A DNA stretch of 64,000 nucleotides from Candidatus Williamhamiltonella defendens (GTDB lineage: Bacteria > Pseudomonadota > Gammaproteobacteria > Enterobacterales > Enterobacteriaceae): assembly GCF_900699045.1 (NCBI RefSeq), contig NZ_CAADHL010000002.1, positions 62,001 through 126,000 on the forward strand, written 5' to 3'. Positions 51,590 through 63,892 of this stretch are shown in pieces. The notes beneath the pieces are model-generated. The model was not told the origin of the DNA. It saw only the letters and a program-made list of their open reading frames with translations, and searched no databases. The stretch's first letter is position 1; every line of letters starts with the position of its first letter. Made by a program: the position numbers and the translations under genes.

Positions 51590-54500
51590 TTGACTCCAGG
51601 GTTTGTGTATCTATCTGAATCTGATCAAAGCACTATAATAACGATTAAAATGAACCTATTACCAAGAAAGCATCGGATTTTCGGAGGTAACATTAGGAAC
51701 AAAATGATTAGTGACGTTCGCCTCAGGGTCTTTAGGAATTACAGCGAAACTACTCTGAGTAAGTTGATCAATGTTCATACTATGTGCACCAAGCATGACT
51801 TTTGCAGTAGACTCACTCACGTCTTGCAGAATAATTGCATTTTTCTTTTCACGTTTGGCTTTTTTAGATATGAACAGATGAAGAGCTTTTCCCTAATTTT
51901 GCCATTGATATTGGATGTGATCTAACGTCACCTGGTTTAATGTTAATGTATTCTTTCCTTCTTTATCCTAAAGAATGGTTTTTACCTGATCGTCAGCAGG
52001 AAATTCCACGTCACCATTTCGATAGGTGCAATCATAAAAATCATCCCACTTCCCTCCATTAGCGTGATCGATACTACGACTTAATGCAAGAATGTCATCA
52101 CCAGCATGTCCGTGGAGTTTATTCTTACCTTGCTCTTGTAAGGCTCATCAAAATCATTAACATCTATATCGTACAGGCCATTTTAGTATCGCTGATTTTG
52201 ATGTGATGATGTTTTTCTTTATTCATAAAATCGATCAAAAAAATCTCTAACGCTTTCTGTGACAGCGTACTCCAGCTGAGAGCGTAGAATCGTGTTACCG
52301 CCTTTCGGATGGGTTGAGTCATCTGATCAGTGTGTATGGGAAAAATGATTTCATCTATTTCTGGTTCTGATTAATCGTTTTGATTGTTGTTTACTACTGT
52401 TATGGGTATTTTTCGATCATAGAGCCTATTTCATATACGTATTGTCACGCGTTTCCTATTAAAAAGTTTGTGCCTCTGTAACTGAAAAATATTCGCTTTT
52501 CATTACCGTTTATTTTATCGTTAAAAAGTGTTTCACTTAGAATGATATTTTGTTCTTTTGCTAGAACAATTTTATTCTCTTTTACTTTTATGATATCCAG
52601 GCTTTGGCCTGAATCAGCCTTAAATAAGATGTTGACTTAATCAGACGGTATTTTTTGCAAAATAGTCTTAATGATTGAGATCATATAAATAGTGATTTTG
52701 TACGTTCAATATCCCTTCAAATTCTTCTTTTTATTCCAGTGTATCAGGCCACTGGAGAGTCATCAGCGCGCCATCTTGAGTATAAAAAATCGTATTTTTA
52801 TCTACAATGAGCGCCGTAGACTCTTGAGAGTCTTTGCAATATAACGATCTCATGATTAACGTTGTGTAAGTGGTGTTGGCATTTTTAATGCCATATGTTT
52901 AGATCGTACTCTTTTCCTCTTTCATTAAGACGGATCGATTCTATATCTCGCAATTTATAACGCAGATAAATATCAATGAATTCATTGTTTTCTTCTACCA
53001 TAATTACTTTCACATCTTGTGGTTGAGAATGATTTAAAATATTAAAGGTGTCTGGATCCTTTTGATCCTATCGCTTGACCAGATTCTAAATTAAAAATAT
53101 CCGAAAAATGACCGCCTTGATATTGCTTGTTCCTCTCCTAGGAAAAATAATTTTTTTTGAGATATCTTATTGCCTTGTCATTTCTTCCACCAAAATCAAA
53201 AATGATGCTACTATCTTATTTTAGCTTTAAAAACGCCGAGAATGAAGCACATAATTCTGATCTACCTATAGGCTTGTTTTTAATAAAATGGATATTTTCA
53301 GATAGCTGAATCACCTTGATCATGTTTTTGTGGTTTTTGTTAAAGTTTTGTTTACTGGGTCAAGCAAGGCTGGTTGAGAAGAGGCTTGATCATGATCAAC
53401 GATATATATCGTATTAAATTTCAGTTGAAATGGTATGTTTCATTGCTTCACAGGGGTCTTTATAAACGCAGGGAAAAGAGTCGCTAATAATAACCCGTCG
53501 TCTGTAATGAGGGTCAACCTATTGCTTAAAACAAGTAACACTTCGTTCTTTGTATCTAATCGGTAGACATCTTTTATTTTTATAATAGCTGCGCTGCTAT
53601 TTTTATTATTCATTGAAAGCAGAACATAAAACGAATCTCCTTCTTGTAATAATTCAATTTTTTGAGCTCATTACAGTCATAATTTAGCATGATGTAACCG
53701 AACTCTCCAGGTTGATCGATGATATTCATTGTAAATTTATTAACTACGTTTGGATGCATATACGGTCTTTTAAAGACGCCTGCGAATAATATAATACGTA
53801 TCCATTCCAATTCCTCCCATCGCCAGGCCGTTCTGTAGCGTTAAAATGTCATCGTCTACATGTGCACTAACACTCCTCAGCTGATTGTTAGAAAAAATTA
53901 ATACATGATTTTGATCTAAACCATTAAGGTCATTATAATGAGTAGGTTTAGTAATCAATGGCTTATTCAGGAAAGACTCTCTTTCGAGCTGCTCAACAAG
54001 AGAAGAATTTTCTGATAATTCATATGGCATTAATCACATCATCTGACTCAGCGAATTGAACAAAATCGTAATAAAAATAGGAGTTTTCATTTTCTTGGTA
54101 ATGCGTGATAAGAATGATCTTCCCTGGATTTGGCTTCATTTCATTGATTATTTTTGCATAAATATGTTTTGCTTCCACTTTTGCAAGATGCAGATAACCC
54201 GGTAAATTAGAATGGTCATAAATTTTGCTTTCTGTTAAAAAACCTTTAAAAGTAGGAGGAACCATTCATTTGGTGTGGGTGTGCGTGAAGTAGGCAATCT
54301 CTATATAATGCTTCTCTTATAAAATGAAATCCGATGTTATATAAAAATAGTCACTTGAATAGATATTTTGCAGTAAATTGAATGTTGTATAGGCCTTTTC
54401 AGCTACTTGTATATCAAATTTTTCTTTTAATATGTCTCTTATTTTCTTTTCAGTGAGCCTCTTTTGTGTTTTAGGTGTGGGATGATTTATTAAATAGATA

Positions 54501-57500
54501 TAAAGATCCTCTCTTACTTTTTCGGCAGTGCTTAACCTGATCTCTTGTGAGATGATATTCAGCATACTGATAGAAGAATAGAATTTGGTTTCCAGCGCTA
54601 TTGAGATGGACAATCCTAATCTCCACACGCTTATTTTTATCTTCTTCATTCGATGATAAAAATGTATTGCATCTCATCCACCATAAAATTAACCGTCAGA
54701 TTGATGGCTTTCATATTTTGATATTTGGTTAGTTGAGATTCTTCTTAGCTCTTCCTCTTCTTTTTGCTGAAAAGGATAAAATATTTTATATAGTCGATCA
54801 CAAAGTCTATTGTTAATCCTATTTTTACGATTTTTAAAGTCGTCTCCATACGCTGATCAATTTGTCTGAGCTTCTCTTGTTGTATTTTTTGCGACGCATT
54901 CTTGAATGCCGTGTTAGGCTCTGTCTTTTTAATAGAAGAACCTTTTGTCTCAGGTTTACTAGTGGTCACTTCTGGATTGACTGCAGAGGAAAGCAGATGT
55001 ACGATTTATGCTCCAACGGTAATAGAAAGACTCTTTGGTTTATCAAAAACTTGTTGAAGATCGTATGATAATAAAAGTGCGTGAAGCGCACAGAGCGCGC
55101 TTTTTAGTTCAGATGCGGTATCAGAAACCTCTGTTAAAACGGGCCGGGGCAGTCATATTAAAATATGATAGCGATTATTTTCTTTTCTAAAGCTATAATA
55201 CTCACCGATGGTGCGAACACTTTGATTTAGCGAGTCAATTTTTAATTGAAATACTTTTTAAAAGCCTATCAGAGTATTCGAGATGTCGTAGCAGTTTTAT
55301 TCATACTAATTTTTAATTCACCGATGTTGGGGTCATACAAGGTGTAATGTCAAAGTTTTATTCTCTTAACGCCACGTTGATATTGTGTTGCACTTTAAAC
55401 CTGCGTTCTAGAGCATACAATGCCTGAGAACCTTTAAAAGAAAATGTGAAATCTATTCCCTTTAAGTTAAAAATATAAGCGCCACAGTGGTTTGAAATTT
55501 CAGCATTAGTGATATCTAAAAGTAATTTTTTGGTGTCTAAAGTGCCTTTCATGTTATGAAAGGACGGCTAAATCTTTCTATTGAGTGGCATTAAGATAAT
55601 TAAAACTCAGTTGTTTTTACTGCCGTGCTTCTAACAGTGCAAAAATGCGAAGACCTCTTTCTATCAATGGCTCATGGACTTCATAGGGATACGGGCAAAA
55701 ATACCCTGCTCACGGAGAGACGAAATCAATATACTGTTAAATTCTTTCGTATTATCTATATTGTCACTGACAACGCTAAGGTTGATCGAATTAGGTCGAG
55801 GATTAAGCTGCAATTCTTCTTGTAGACTCGAAGTTAGATCGGCGATAACTTCCGCTAAAATTCTTATGGCCGAATATCCTCCGATAAAACGGCTTTTTCT
55901 TTCTCCTACTACCACCAATTTAATGATCGGTTTAAAATAGGTTTATTACAAAAAGCTTCGTATTCTTCTTATATTGTGAAAATAAGAAACAGTAGATTTC
56001 CTGATATTCATTGGCCATTTTGTGCGCGATTTCAGTAGATTTCTATTGATAATGAAATTTAAAATCACATTGCCCTACAATAGCATTCGTATCTGTCTCT
56101 GAACCTAATCTGAAATTGGGGGGGCTGCCTTGCAAGAATATTCATTTCCATTTCTTTAATAAGGGTATCGATATTTACGCTTGACCAAAGTTGGTAAAGG
56201 ATTATTTGTAAATTTAGAGGCATTCTGAGGTTCTGTGGGAGGATTTTGAAAGTAACCAATGGTTTCTTCTTTTTCTGTATCTGCTTTTTCTTTATGAGTA
56301 ACACGATAAACCACTTTCGCATATGTTGTGCGGTTGGCTGCCTGAGAAGCAGATACTAAAACATTACTTTGTAAAATGGATCGTGACTTTAAATGCTAAA
56401 TTTATTCAGAAGTGAGTTTTATGAGAATTTTAACTGTGGCTTCTATTTCTTGCCTACCATCATCGATGGTCTTCGTTTCTAAAGTATCTAGCCTTGCTTT
56501 AAGTGGTGCACTGATAATTTTATCGGTAAAATTAATTTTAAAATTTCCCCCGAGAGCCAATGGAGCAATATCAGCGCAGCCATGCTGTAGATAATCATCA
56601 GGAATAAAAATATTTTTTATAAAAAACTTGATAAATGATTTCGTTATCGAAACCCGGTAACTGCAATTTACTTTCACCAAAACGATACCAGTCTAATATT
56701 TGTATTTCTCGAGGATTAAGGCATGAGATCTTAAGTTGAAACCCAATTATTTTACGATCAGTAGACTCATAATTACGCTCATTATAAATAAGATCAACTC
56801 GCGCATAGCTCATCATATTCTTTAAAAGAATAGGCGATTTTTTACCAAAATCATCCATATTTAATGCTCTATTTATTATCAAAGATTTTTGGCAAGTCTC
56901 TTGTACACTCATTATTTTTAATGCAGTAGGAGGGGTATTAAGCATTTTATTGAATATATCGTGGATAATTTCAATGCTTTTCATCTATCAAATAAGTTAA
57001 ATCTGCTGTTGCAATATCTTTTATAGTGATCGGATTAATATAAGTAGAGATAAATTCATTTAAATTATTTTGAATCATTAAAAAATTGGGTTTTAAAAAA
57101 ATTTTTATCTCACAACTCTCTATTGATGAGTTTATTTACAAAAATTTTATTATTTTTTATTAAGCTTTGAAACGCTAATTGAGTTAAAGAATTTAATTCT
57201 GAATTTTCAAAAATTATTTTGAAAAAAGTGCACTGTCTATTGATCATAATTTTTATGATTTAATAAAATATTAACAAGTTTTTCTTTCAAATATTTTTGA
57301 ATATTTTCAATTGGTCATCTATGGTGAGTTTTAAATCTTTATGTATCATATTAATTAGATGATGATTATGTCGATGTGGTTCTCAAAAATTTAAGGTAGT
57401 ACCATCATTAAATTTATATATAGCACGGCCAATTATTTCTTCTCTTTCTTTTGTAGTTATTAGAGCTAATGTTTGTAATATGTCTTTTTTAGTATAATCA

Positions 57501-58503
57501 AAATTATTTTTTATTTTAAATCTGACGTTAAAATTGGAATTTTATTAAATATAGAAAGATTCCATAAAAAATTATTTAAATATTATATTTTTTGACCTTA
57601 ACTGCTTTACTGGTGGTTTCGTCTGATTTTTGTTTTTTAAAATATAGATATGAAGCGATTCTTCTTTAAATAAAACCTGATATTCATTGTTTTTTACAAA
57701 AATATAAAATAGCGGATTTTAGATATCACAAAATTTGGAATAACAATATCTATTTTTATTCCTGAGATTTCTAATTTAAAAATAAATTGATTTACTTTAT
57801 TTTCTTGAGGTGTTTTATTTTTTTTTGACACGTGCAAATATCTTTTTCGTCAGGCAATGCTAATTAAATCATTTTATTCATATCAAAATCAAAAAACTAC
57901 AGGTTGCCTTTTTTAAGTTATTTTGCCACCGTGACCTATAGCATTGCGGCGGAAATATATATTACTTAATTGATGAACTTGAATGGTAGCTTTCTTATGA
58001 AACCTAGGTTTCAAAATTTGAATAGGCCAATCTTCTTTTAATGTTTCCCAAAACATGTTCTATTAAATAAATTTAAGTTTTTCTTTAAAATCAACTTAGG
58101 GATATTGCTTCATTTCTTAGGCTATTTTATTGATATCTTGTGCGTTGATTTGAGAAAAGATAAAAGATTTAAGATGATGCTAATACTTCGTCCGCCTTCT
58201 GTATAATGAGAAAAATATTCTTTTCGACTTCTCGCGTATTCATCAACTCGTGGACATCTTTCTCTATTTCCTAATCCCAGTTATTCTAAATAGAAAAACT
58301 AACAGATCTCATGATCTCGTTTATTTTTGATTCTCTTTCCATAAGAAAGAGATAAAGGTCTGATTGACCTATATTTTACGTAAACCTGGCAAACGATTCA
58401 ATAGAGTTTTCGATTTTTGCATTGAATTTTGATGTCATCCCTTCAATTTGGAAAGATATCTAGCTGATAAGCGCTTTTTAAAAATCTTTTTTAATCTATC
58501 CAT
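51590..58503 (-). pseudogene. Relic of a giant toxin (RTX-like and C80-peptidase-like pieces)
   Basis: Nearly 7 kb carries only short minus-strand frames separated by stops, all pointing the same way. It starts at an ATG at 58503 (MDRLKKIFKKRLSARYL) with AAGGA eight bases upstream. A C80 peptidase-like piece lies at 55918-55664. RTX/hemolysin-like pieces are HVDDDILTLQNGLAMGGIGMDTYYI (about 53900-53780) and LHGHAGDDILALSRSIDHANGGKWDD (about 52125-52045). Polar fragments such as 56984-56598, 56680-56402, 54969-54745 and 54649-54317 could be further domains but I do not recognise them. One huge gene of the TcdA/TcdB or MARTX-like class common in insect symbionts is my best reading; two or three adjacent genes cannot be excluded. 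Confidence 0.55.
55664..55918 (-). pseudogene. C80 cysteine-peptidase-like fragment of the toxin relic
   Basis: The 84-codon piece VVVGERKSRFIGGYSAIRILAEVIADL ... NPRPNSINLSVVSDNIDNTKEFNSILISSLREQGIFARIPMKS parallels the inositol-phosphate-activated autoprotease domain of MARTX and clostridial toxins. That domain reads VGHG...GYSADELA..., then SIVGCSLVSD, then FINAMDANGLRV. The catalytic His of VGHG is replaced (VGER) and the catalytic Cys of GCS is missing (SVVS). The domain is therefore dead even if translated. Confidence 0.55.
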
Positions 58504-58830
58504 GTGTTCTGTCCTTGTAATATAAGTTATCCTAATATTCTTTTTTAATAAATATTAACTAGTCATAATCATCATATTTATGATATATAAAATAAGTTAA
58601 TAAAGTACATAATATAGTATAAAAATCATTTTTAATAATAAATATAAAAAATTATTTTTATTCATTAAAATGCAATATATTAAAAATCATTCATAATAAA
58701 ATAACCGCTTCTGTAGATTATCTTAAATTAAACAATGCCAAAACCTGCAAAATGGAATGAGTTTTGAACACTTTCCTAAAAAAACAGTAAAGAGTTGTAC
58801 TTTGTTACAGAATAAATTTGCTATCTAAAA
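58504..58830. other. Empty AT-rich region upstream of rpmH
   Basis: No ORF or RNA is recognisable. In E. coli dnaA is divergent from rpmH here; no dnaA sequence and no convincing cluster of DnaA boxes is visible, so nothing in this stretch marks a replication origin. Confidence 0.5.
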
Positions 58831-58859
58831 TTGACTCTAAAAGATGTAGTCATTAGAAT
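58831..58859 (+). promoter_or_regulatory. Sigma-70 promoter of the rpmH operon
   Basis: TTGACT (58831-58836) and TAGAAT (58854-58859) are separated by 17 bases, 68 bases upstream of the rpmH ATG. It is the best promoter match in the window for a highly expressed operon. Confidence 0.65.
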
Positions 58860-58909
58860 CGCCGCCATAAGTCTATCAATTTTTTGTGCTTCATCTGTCA
58901 TTATTTTAA

Positions 58910-59068
<159 letters not shown>

Positions 59069-59082
59069 TTATACATACAGCA

Positions 59083-59430
59083 TTGGTTATTCAGTTTAGT
59101 TTTCCAAGAGAGTTACGTTTATTAACTCCCCATTCTTTTGGTTTTGTCTTTGAAAAATCTCAGCGAGCCAGTACTGAACAAATCACAGTGCTTGCTCGTA
59201 TTAATGATTTAAAGCATCCACGTATTGGATTGGCTATTTCAAAAAAAAATGTGAAACATGCACATAACCGAAATAGGATTAAACGGCTGACTCGAGAAAG
59301 TTTTCGTTTACATCAGCATTTTTTGTTGCCCATGGATTTTATCATTTTGGCTAAAAAAGGAGTGGATAAACTCGATAACCAAGTTTTGAATGCAGTTTTG
59401 GAAAAATTATGGCGTCGTTACTCTCATTAA
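59083..59430 (+). CDS. rnpA: Ribonuclease P protein component
   Basis: RnpA binds the catalytic RNase P RNA and helps it cut tRNA precursors. The 115 residues show [19 protein letters not shown] and the RNR motif [20 protein letters not shown], and end [10 protein letters not shown]. The start is a TTG at 59083, the position of the GTG start in E. coli; no ATG is available before the conserved FPRELRL. It is a little shorter than E. coli (119). It overlaps yidD by 22 bases. Confidence 0.95.
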   Translation: MVIQFSFPRELRLLTPHSFGFVFEKSQRASTEQITVLARINDLKHPRIGLAISKKNVKHAHNRNRIKRLTRESFRLHQHFLLPMDFIILAKKGVDKLDNQVLNAVLEKLWRRYSH

Positions 59431-59678
59431 GTTCAAAAATTTTAATTGAGTTAATTCTGTATTTGATAAAATCTTATCAATTGATCTCCCACTTTTTTTT
59501 ACCTCCTTCGTGTCGATTTTATCCCTCCTGCTCTGATTACGCCATTGAGTCGTTTCGCCGATTTGGAGTGATAAAAGGCAGCTGGGTTACTGCTAAACGT
59601 ATCATAAGATGTCACCCTCTACATTCAGCAGGAAATGACCCTGTGCCACCGAAACATTACGATCACAGAGAATATTAA
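59409..59678 (+). CDS. yidD: Membrane protein insertion efficiency factor YidD
   Basis: YidD helps YidC insert inner-membrane proteins. The 89 residues have an N-terminal amphipathic segment, then [50 protein letters not shown], the complete HAH domain with its cysteines. It overlaps rnpA and ends two bases before yidC, the standard arrangement. Confidence 0.95.
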   Translation: MASLLSLSSKILIELILYLIKSYQLISHFFLPPSCRFYPSCSDYAIESFRRFGVIKGSWVTAKRIIRCHPLHSAGNDPVPPKHYDHREY

Positions 59679-59680
59679 AG

Positions 59681-61321
59681 ATGGATTCACAACGTAATCT
59701 TCTACTTATCGCTTTTTTTTTCATCTCTTTTATGATCTGGCAAACTTGGCAAGTCGATTGTAACTCGTTAAAAGCGGTTGAAAATGGTACTGACTTTGTG
59801 ACTAATAATCGCACAGAGACTCCAACCCTGATGCCGCTCTCCAATACTCAAAGGCAAAAGATCGCTGTCAAAACAGATGTGTTGTCATTGACTATCGATA
59901 CACAAGGAGGAGACATTCAACAAGCGAACCTTCTTGCATATCCAGATACTTTAGGCTCAAAGAAAAGCTTTCAGTTACTTGAAAGTACACCGAATTTTGT
60001 TTATGAAGCTCAAAGTGGACTCACTGGGAAAAATGGTCCAGATAATCCTATTAATGGTCATCGCCCTGTTTATTCCGTAAAACAGTCTCATTTTGTTCTG
60101 CCTGAAGGTCAAAATGAATTGCAGATCCCTCTGACTTTTACGGATAACAATGGCTTGGTATTGACCAAAACTTTTATCCTCAAACGTAATGATTATGCGA
60201 TTCGTGTGCTTTATCGGATACACAATGCTTCTAGCACTCCATTGGAGTTTAATTTTTTTGGTCAATTAAAACAAAGTACTCAGCTTCCTAAACATCATGA
60301 TACCGCTAGCAGTAATTTCTCTTTACATACGTATCGAGGTGCCGCTTACTCTTCTAAAGAAGATAAATATAAAAAGTACAGCTTTAGTGATATTAAAGAT
60401 GCAAATTTAAATATCACGACTCAGGGAGGATGGGTGGCTATGCTACAGCAATACTTTGCGACAGCCTGGATCCCTAACGCCGGTGAAATGCATGATTTTT
60501 ATTCTCGTCATCTAGGACATGGTGTGGTCGCATCTGGTTTTAAAAACCTTTCTATCTTGCTCAATCCTGGCGAGAGAAAGGAATTATCAGCGACCTTATG
60601 GGTGGGCCCCGCGCTACAAGATAAGATGGCGGTGATCGCACCTCATCTTGACCTGACTGTAGATTACGGTTGGCTGTGGTTTATCTCACAACCGTTATTT
60701 AAATTATTAAAATTTATCCATGGCTTTGTCGCTAATTGGGGGCTTTCTATCATCCTGATTACTTTTATTGTCAGAGGAATCATGTATCCATTGACCAAAG
60801 CACAATATACGTCCATGGCCAAGATGCGGATGTTACAACCTAAGCTGACAGAGATGCGCGAACGCATAGGGGATGACAGACAACGCATGAGTCAAGAGAT
60901 GATGGCATTGTATAAATCTGAAAAAGTGAACCCACTCGGTGGGTGTTTACCTGTGATCATTCAAATGCCGATCTTTTTAGCGCTATATTACATGTTGATG
61001 AGTTCTGTTGAGCTCCGTCACGCGCCCTTTATCCTATGGATTCACGATTTATCTGCTCAGGATCCCTACTATATTTTACCGATACTGATGGGGATAACCA
61101 TGTATTTTATTCAAAAAATGTCTCCAAGTACCATCACAGATCCCATGCAAAAAAAGATCATGAACTTTATGCCCGTGATCTTCACTGTGTTCTTTTTATG
61201 GTTCCCTTCAGGATTAGTACTGTACTATATAGTGAGTAATCTGGTTACCATTATACAGCAACAATTAATTTATCGTGGTTTAGAAAGTCGAGGCTTACAT
61301 AACCGTGATAAAAAGAAATAA
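59681..61321 (+). CDS. yidC: Membrane protein insertase YidC
   Basis: YidC inserts and folds inner-membrane proteins alone or with SecYEG. The 546 residues (E. coli 548) start [24 protein letters not shown] (first membrane helix), followed by the large periplasmic beta-super-sandwich domain. Five C-terminal helices follow. The hydrophilic-groove arginine lies in [15 protein letters not shown], and the cytoplasmic loop [18 protein letters not shown] and [23 protein letters not shown] are present. Nothing is missing. Confidence 0.97.
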   Translation: MDSQRNLLLIAFFFISFMIWQTWQVDCNSLKAVENGTDFVTNNRTETPTLMPLSNTQRQKIAVKTDVLSLTIDTQGGDIQQANLLAYPDTLGSKKSFQLLESTPNFVYEAQSGLTGKNGPDNPINGHRPVYSVKQSHFVLPEGQNELQIPLTFTDNNGLVLTKTFILKRNDYAIRVLYRIHNASSTPLEFNFFGQLKQSTQLPKHHDTASSNFSLHTYRGAAYSSKEDKYKKYSFSDIKDANLNITTQGGWVAMLQQYFATAWIPNAGEMHDFYSRHLGHGVVASGFKNLSILLNPGERKELSATLWVGPALQDKMAVIAPHLDLTVDYGWLWFISQPLFKLLKFIHGFVANWGLSIILITFIVRGIMYPLTKAQYTSMAKMRMLQPKLTEMRERIGDDRQRMSQEMMALYKSEKVNPLGGCLPVIIQMPIFLALYYMLMSSVELRHAPFILWIHDLSAQDPYYILPILMGITMYFIQKMSPSTITDPMQKKIMNFMPVIFTVFFLWFPSGLVLYYIVSNLVTIIQQQLIYRGLESRGLHNRDKKK

Positions 61322-61433
61322 TTTTCAATAAATACTTTATTGAGCGGTCAATAGATAACCTTATTTTTTAGAACAAGCTCAATCTGCTTTTGATGTATCA
61401 ATGATACACAAAAGATTCTCAACCGAGGTTTGC

Positions 61434-62810
61434 ATGAATCACACTGACACCATCGTAGCCCAAGCCACCCCTATCGGACGTGGTGGTATAGGAATTTTAC
61501 GTATTTCAGGGTGTGCCACAAAAAAAGTCGCAACAAAGATACTGGGTAAACTGCCACGCGCGCGTTACGCCGAGTATCTTCCATTTCAGGATTCAGAAGG
61601 AAATATCTTAGATCAAGGTATTGCCCTATATTTCCCTGCGCCTCATTCATTTACAGGTGAAGATATTTTAGAGCTACAAGGGCATGGCGGCCCTATTATT
61701 TTAGATTTATTACTCAAAGCAATTTTAAATCTGCCTGATGTTTGTATTCGTATTGCTCGTCCGGGAGAGTTCTCTGAACGGGCTTTTTTAAATGACAAAT
61801 TAGACTTGGTTCAAGCGGAAGCCGTTGCGGATCTTATTGATGCCAGTACCGAACAAGCCGCCCGTTGCGCTCTACATTCTCTTAAAGGCACTTTTTCTTT
61901 ACGTATTAATCAATTGATAGAATCGCTCACTTATTTAAGAGTCTATATTGAAGCTTCAATGGATTTTTCTGATGAAGAAATTGATTTTTTATCTGATGGC
62001 AAGATTCAATCTCAATTAGATAGTTTGATTCATGATTTAGATAAAGTGAGATTAGAAGCTCGCCAAGGTCAGCTGTTACGTGAAGGCATGAAAATAGTGA
62101 TAGCGGGTCGTCCAAACGTAGGTAAATCCAGTTTATTGAATGCACTAACAGGCAGGGAAACAGCTATCGTGACGCAGATACCAGGCACAACCCGTGATGT
62201 ATTGCGAGAGCAGATTCAGATTAATGGCATGCCTTTACATATTATTGATACAGCGGGGCTTAGAGAAACGGAAGATCCAGTTGAAAAAATAGGTATTGAA
62301 CGAGCTTGGCATGAAATTGAGCAAGCAGACAGAATATTATTCATTGTTGACGGAAGCACAAGCTCAGAAAAAACAATCTATCCACTTTGGCCAGAATGGG
62401 AAGCACGTGTATCCAGATCTCGTTTGCCTATTACGCTGATACGCAATAAGGCTGATATTACGGGTGAAGACGTTGTATTGACTGAAACCGAGAACGGTGC
62501 ATTCATCTCTCTTTCTGCTCAAACAGGCGAAGGGATCGATCTTTTGCGTGAACATCTGCAACAAATAATGGGTTTTTCAGGAAATATGGAGGGAGAATTT
62601 ATAGCGCGCCGGAGGCACTTAGAGGCACTAGAAAGTGCGGCCCATTATCTTTTATCCGCTAGACAAAAATGGTTATCTGGAAATTTTTTGAGCGAACTCT
62701 TAGCCGAAGAGTTACGGTTAGCACAACAGGTTCTGAGTGAAATAACAGGTCAGCGTAGTTCTAACGATTTATTAGGAAAAATTTTTTCCAGTTTTTGTAT
62801 TGGGAAATGA
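61434..62810 (+). CDS. mnmE: tRNA uridine-5-carboxymethylaminomethyl modification GTPase MnmE
   Basis: MnmE (TrmE) with MnmG modifies the wobble uridine of several tRNAs. From the ATG at 61434 (GAGG five bases upstream) the protein has 458 residues (E. coli 454). The N-terminal folate-binding domain reads [21 protein letters not shown]. The G1 motif GRPNVGKSS lies at about 225-233, followed by the DTAGLRE switch and NKAD. The C-terminus is SSFCIGK with the functional Cys. The 11-codon extension back to 61401 is not conserved. Confidence 0.97.
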   Translation: MNHTDTIVAQATPIGRGGIGILRISGCATKKVATKILGKLPRARYAEYLPFQDSEGNILDQGIALYFPAPHSFTGEDILELQGHGGPIILDLLLKAILNLPDVCIRIARPGEFSERAFLNDKLDLVQAEAVADLIDASTEQAARCALHSLKGTFSLRINQLIESLTYLRVYIEASMDFSDEEIDFLSDGKIQSQLDSLIHDLDKVRLEARQGQLLREGMKIVIAGRPNVGKSSLLNALTGRETAIVTQIPGTTRDVLREQIQINGMPLHIIDTAGLRETEDPVEKIGIERAWHEIEQADRILFIVDGSTSSEKTIYPLWPEWEARVSRSRLPITLIRNKADITGEDVVLTETENGAFISLSAQTGEGIDLLREHLQQIMGFSGNMEGEFIARRRHLEALESAAHYLLSARQKWLSGNFLSELLAEELRLAQQVLSEITGQRSSNDLLGKIFSSFCIGK

Positions 62811-63010
62811 AGTGACCCATTGAAAAGAAAAACGATGTAAAACCTTGCAAACATATTAAAATAAACCACTGTTTTTTTGATTATGTTTATAATTTCATTT
62901 TTAATCGGTTTTGTTCTCCATTATATGCCTTTGCTCCGTTTTGCGAAATATTGATCCGCGTTTGCTCCCAAGTTAAAAATTTGGATTAACGAGAGTAAAA
63001 CGGAGCAATT
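62811..63010. other. Spacer after mnmE
   Basis: No gene is recognisable between mnmE and the mobile-element remnant. The stretch ends in a 12-base perfect inverted repeat. Confidence 0.5.
62931..63008. repeat. 12-bp perfect inverted repeat at the edge of the foreign segment
   Basis: TTGCTCCGTTTT at 62931-62942 is exactly complementary to AAAACGGAGCAA at 62997-63008, 54 bases apart. It lies just before the ATG of the degraded integrase reading. It could be a stem of an RNA, a recombinase binding pair or an element end. Confidence 0.6.
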
Positions 63011-63892
63011 ATGAAGGTATCAGTAAACAAGCGTAACTTCTAACTCGAAGGGACTTCAGCAACTTAAGCTGTTGTACTACTGCGGTGTTGTTGAAGATAA
63101 GGATGTTACAAAATGTGCAAAGCGCGACCACAAGCCTGTATAGCGCTATCTTTATGAGAACTTAAAAACTTAATCTGACAGTCAACACAATAAAGAAATG
63201 TTGTGTCAGGCATAGGTTGCACGGTCAGCTTGGCTCACTGGATCTCATAGCAATAATTTCAAGCTTGAAGAGCGGGTAAAACCTTGCTTCGAGCCTTTAC
63301 GAGTACTACGACAAGTTAACTACCAGCAAAAAGTCTGGAATTACCTCAAACTATTTTATTTAGATTTCTGCGGTTAAACATTTTCGGAGTTACCACGGAA
63401 GAGCAGAGCTAACTTTTGAAGAACTTGATAAAAAATCCCTGGAAAGGTTTAAGGAATATCTTCTGGAGGAGACTCTAACGACATCGAAGTTAAAACTTAC
63501 CAAAAATACCGCCTCATAGAGATAAAAGAGTCTGTAAAGGACTTAAATATAGCACTTATACCAACGTGTCTTTACGACACTGGGCAATGCTAGAAGGAGT
63601 TCAAAAGTATGTTACTTTCTAGGTCGCAGACATACATTTTCTGTGGCTCAGCTTAACTATGGGGTTGATATTTATTCTCTCTCGGCTTCTTCTACACTCA
63701 GAGTTGAAAAAAACGGAAATTTATGCTGATTTCCTCGAAAACGGCCGAGTAACAGCAATAAGGAGTTTTCCAGATATTTTTGAAGATAAAGTGAAAGAAT
63801 CTAGCACTTGCTGTCCTCACTTCGGAAAGTCCGCATTCCAAAAAAACTTGAAGATGCTCTACGGCTACGAGGCGAGTACGCAATGTAATTAG
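63011..63892 (+). pseudogene. Broken tyrosine integrase, Bacteroidota-like
   Basis: Fragments in different frames spell a site-specific tyrosine recombinase. The SAM-like core-binding part reads EYYDKLTTSKKS, NYLKLFYLDFCG and TFEELDKKSLERFKEYLLEETLTTSKLKLTKNTAS. The catalytic C-terminus reads SLRHWAMLEGVQKYVTF, GRRHTFSVAQLNYGVDIYSLS and SRLLLHSELKKTEIYADFLENGRVTAIRSFPDIFE, carrying the R-H-x-x-x-H/Y pattern (RHTF, HSELKKTEIY). This wording resembles integrases of Bacteroidota (Cardinium/Amoebophilus-type) more than enterobacterial phage. About 100 residues between the two parts are deleted. The N-terminal part (63011-63250) is unrecognised. Confidence 0.65.

Noticed and set aside
51590-51925. 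111-codon plus-strand ORF after dusA
   Set aside because: It is the antisense of the RTX-like relic, whose minus-strand reading is protein-like and this one is not.
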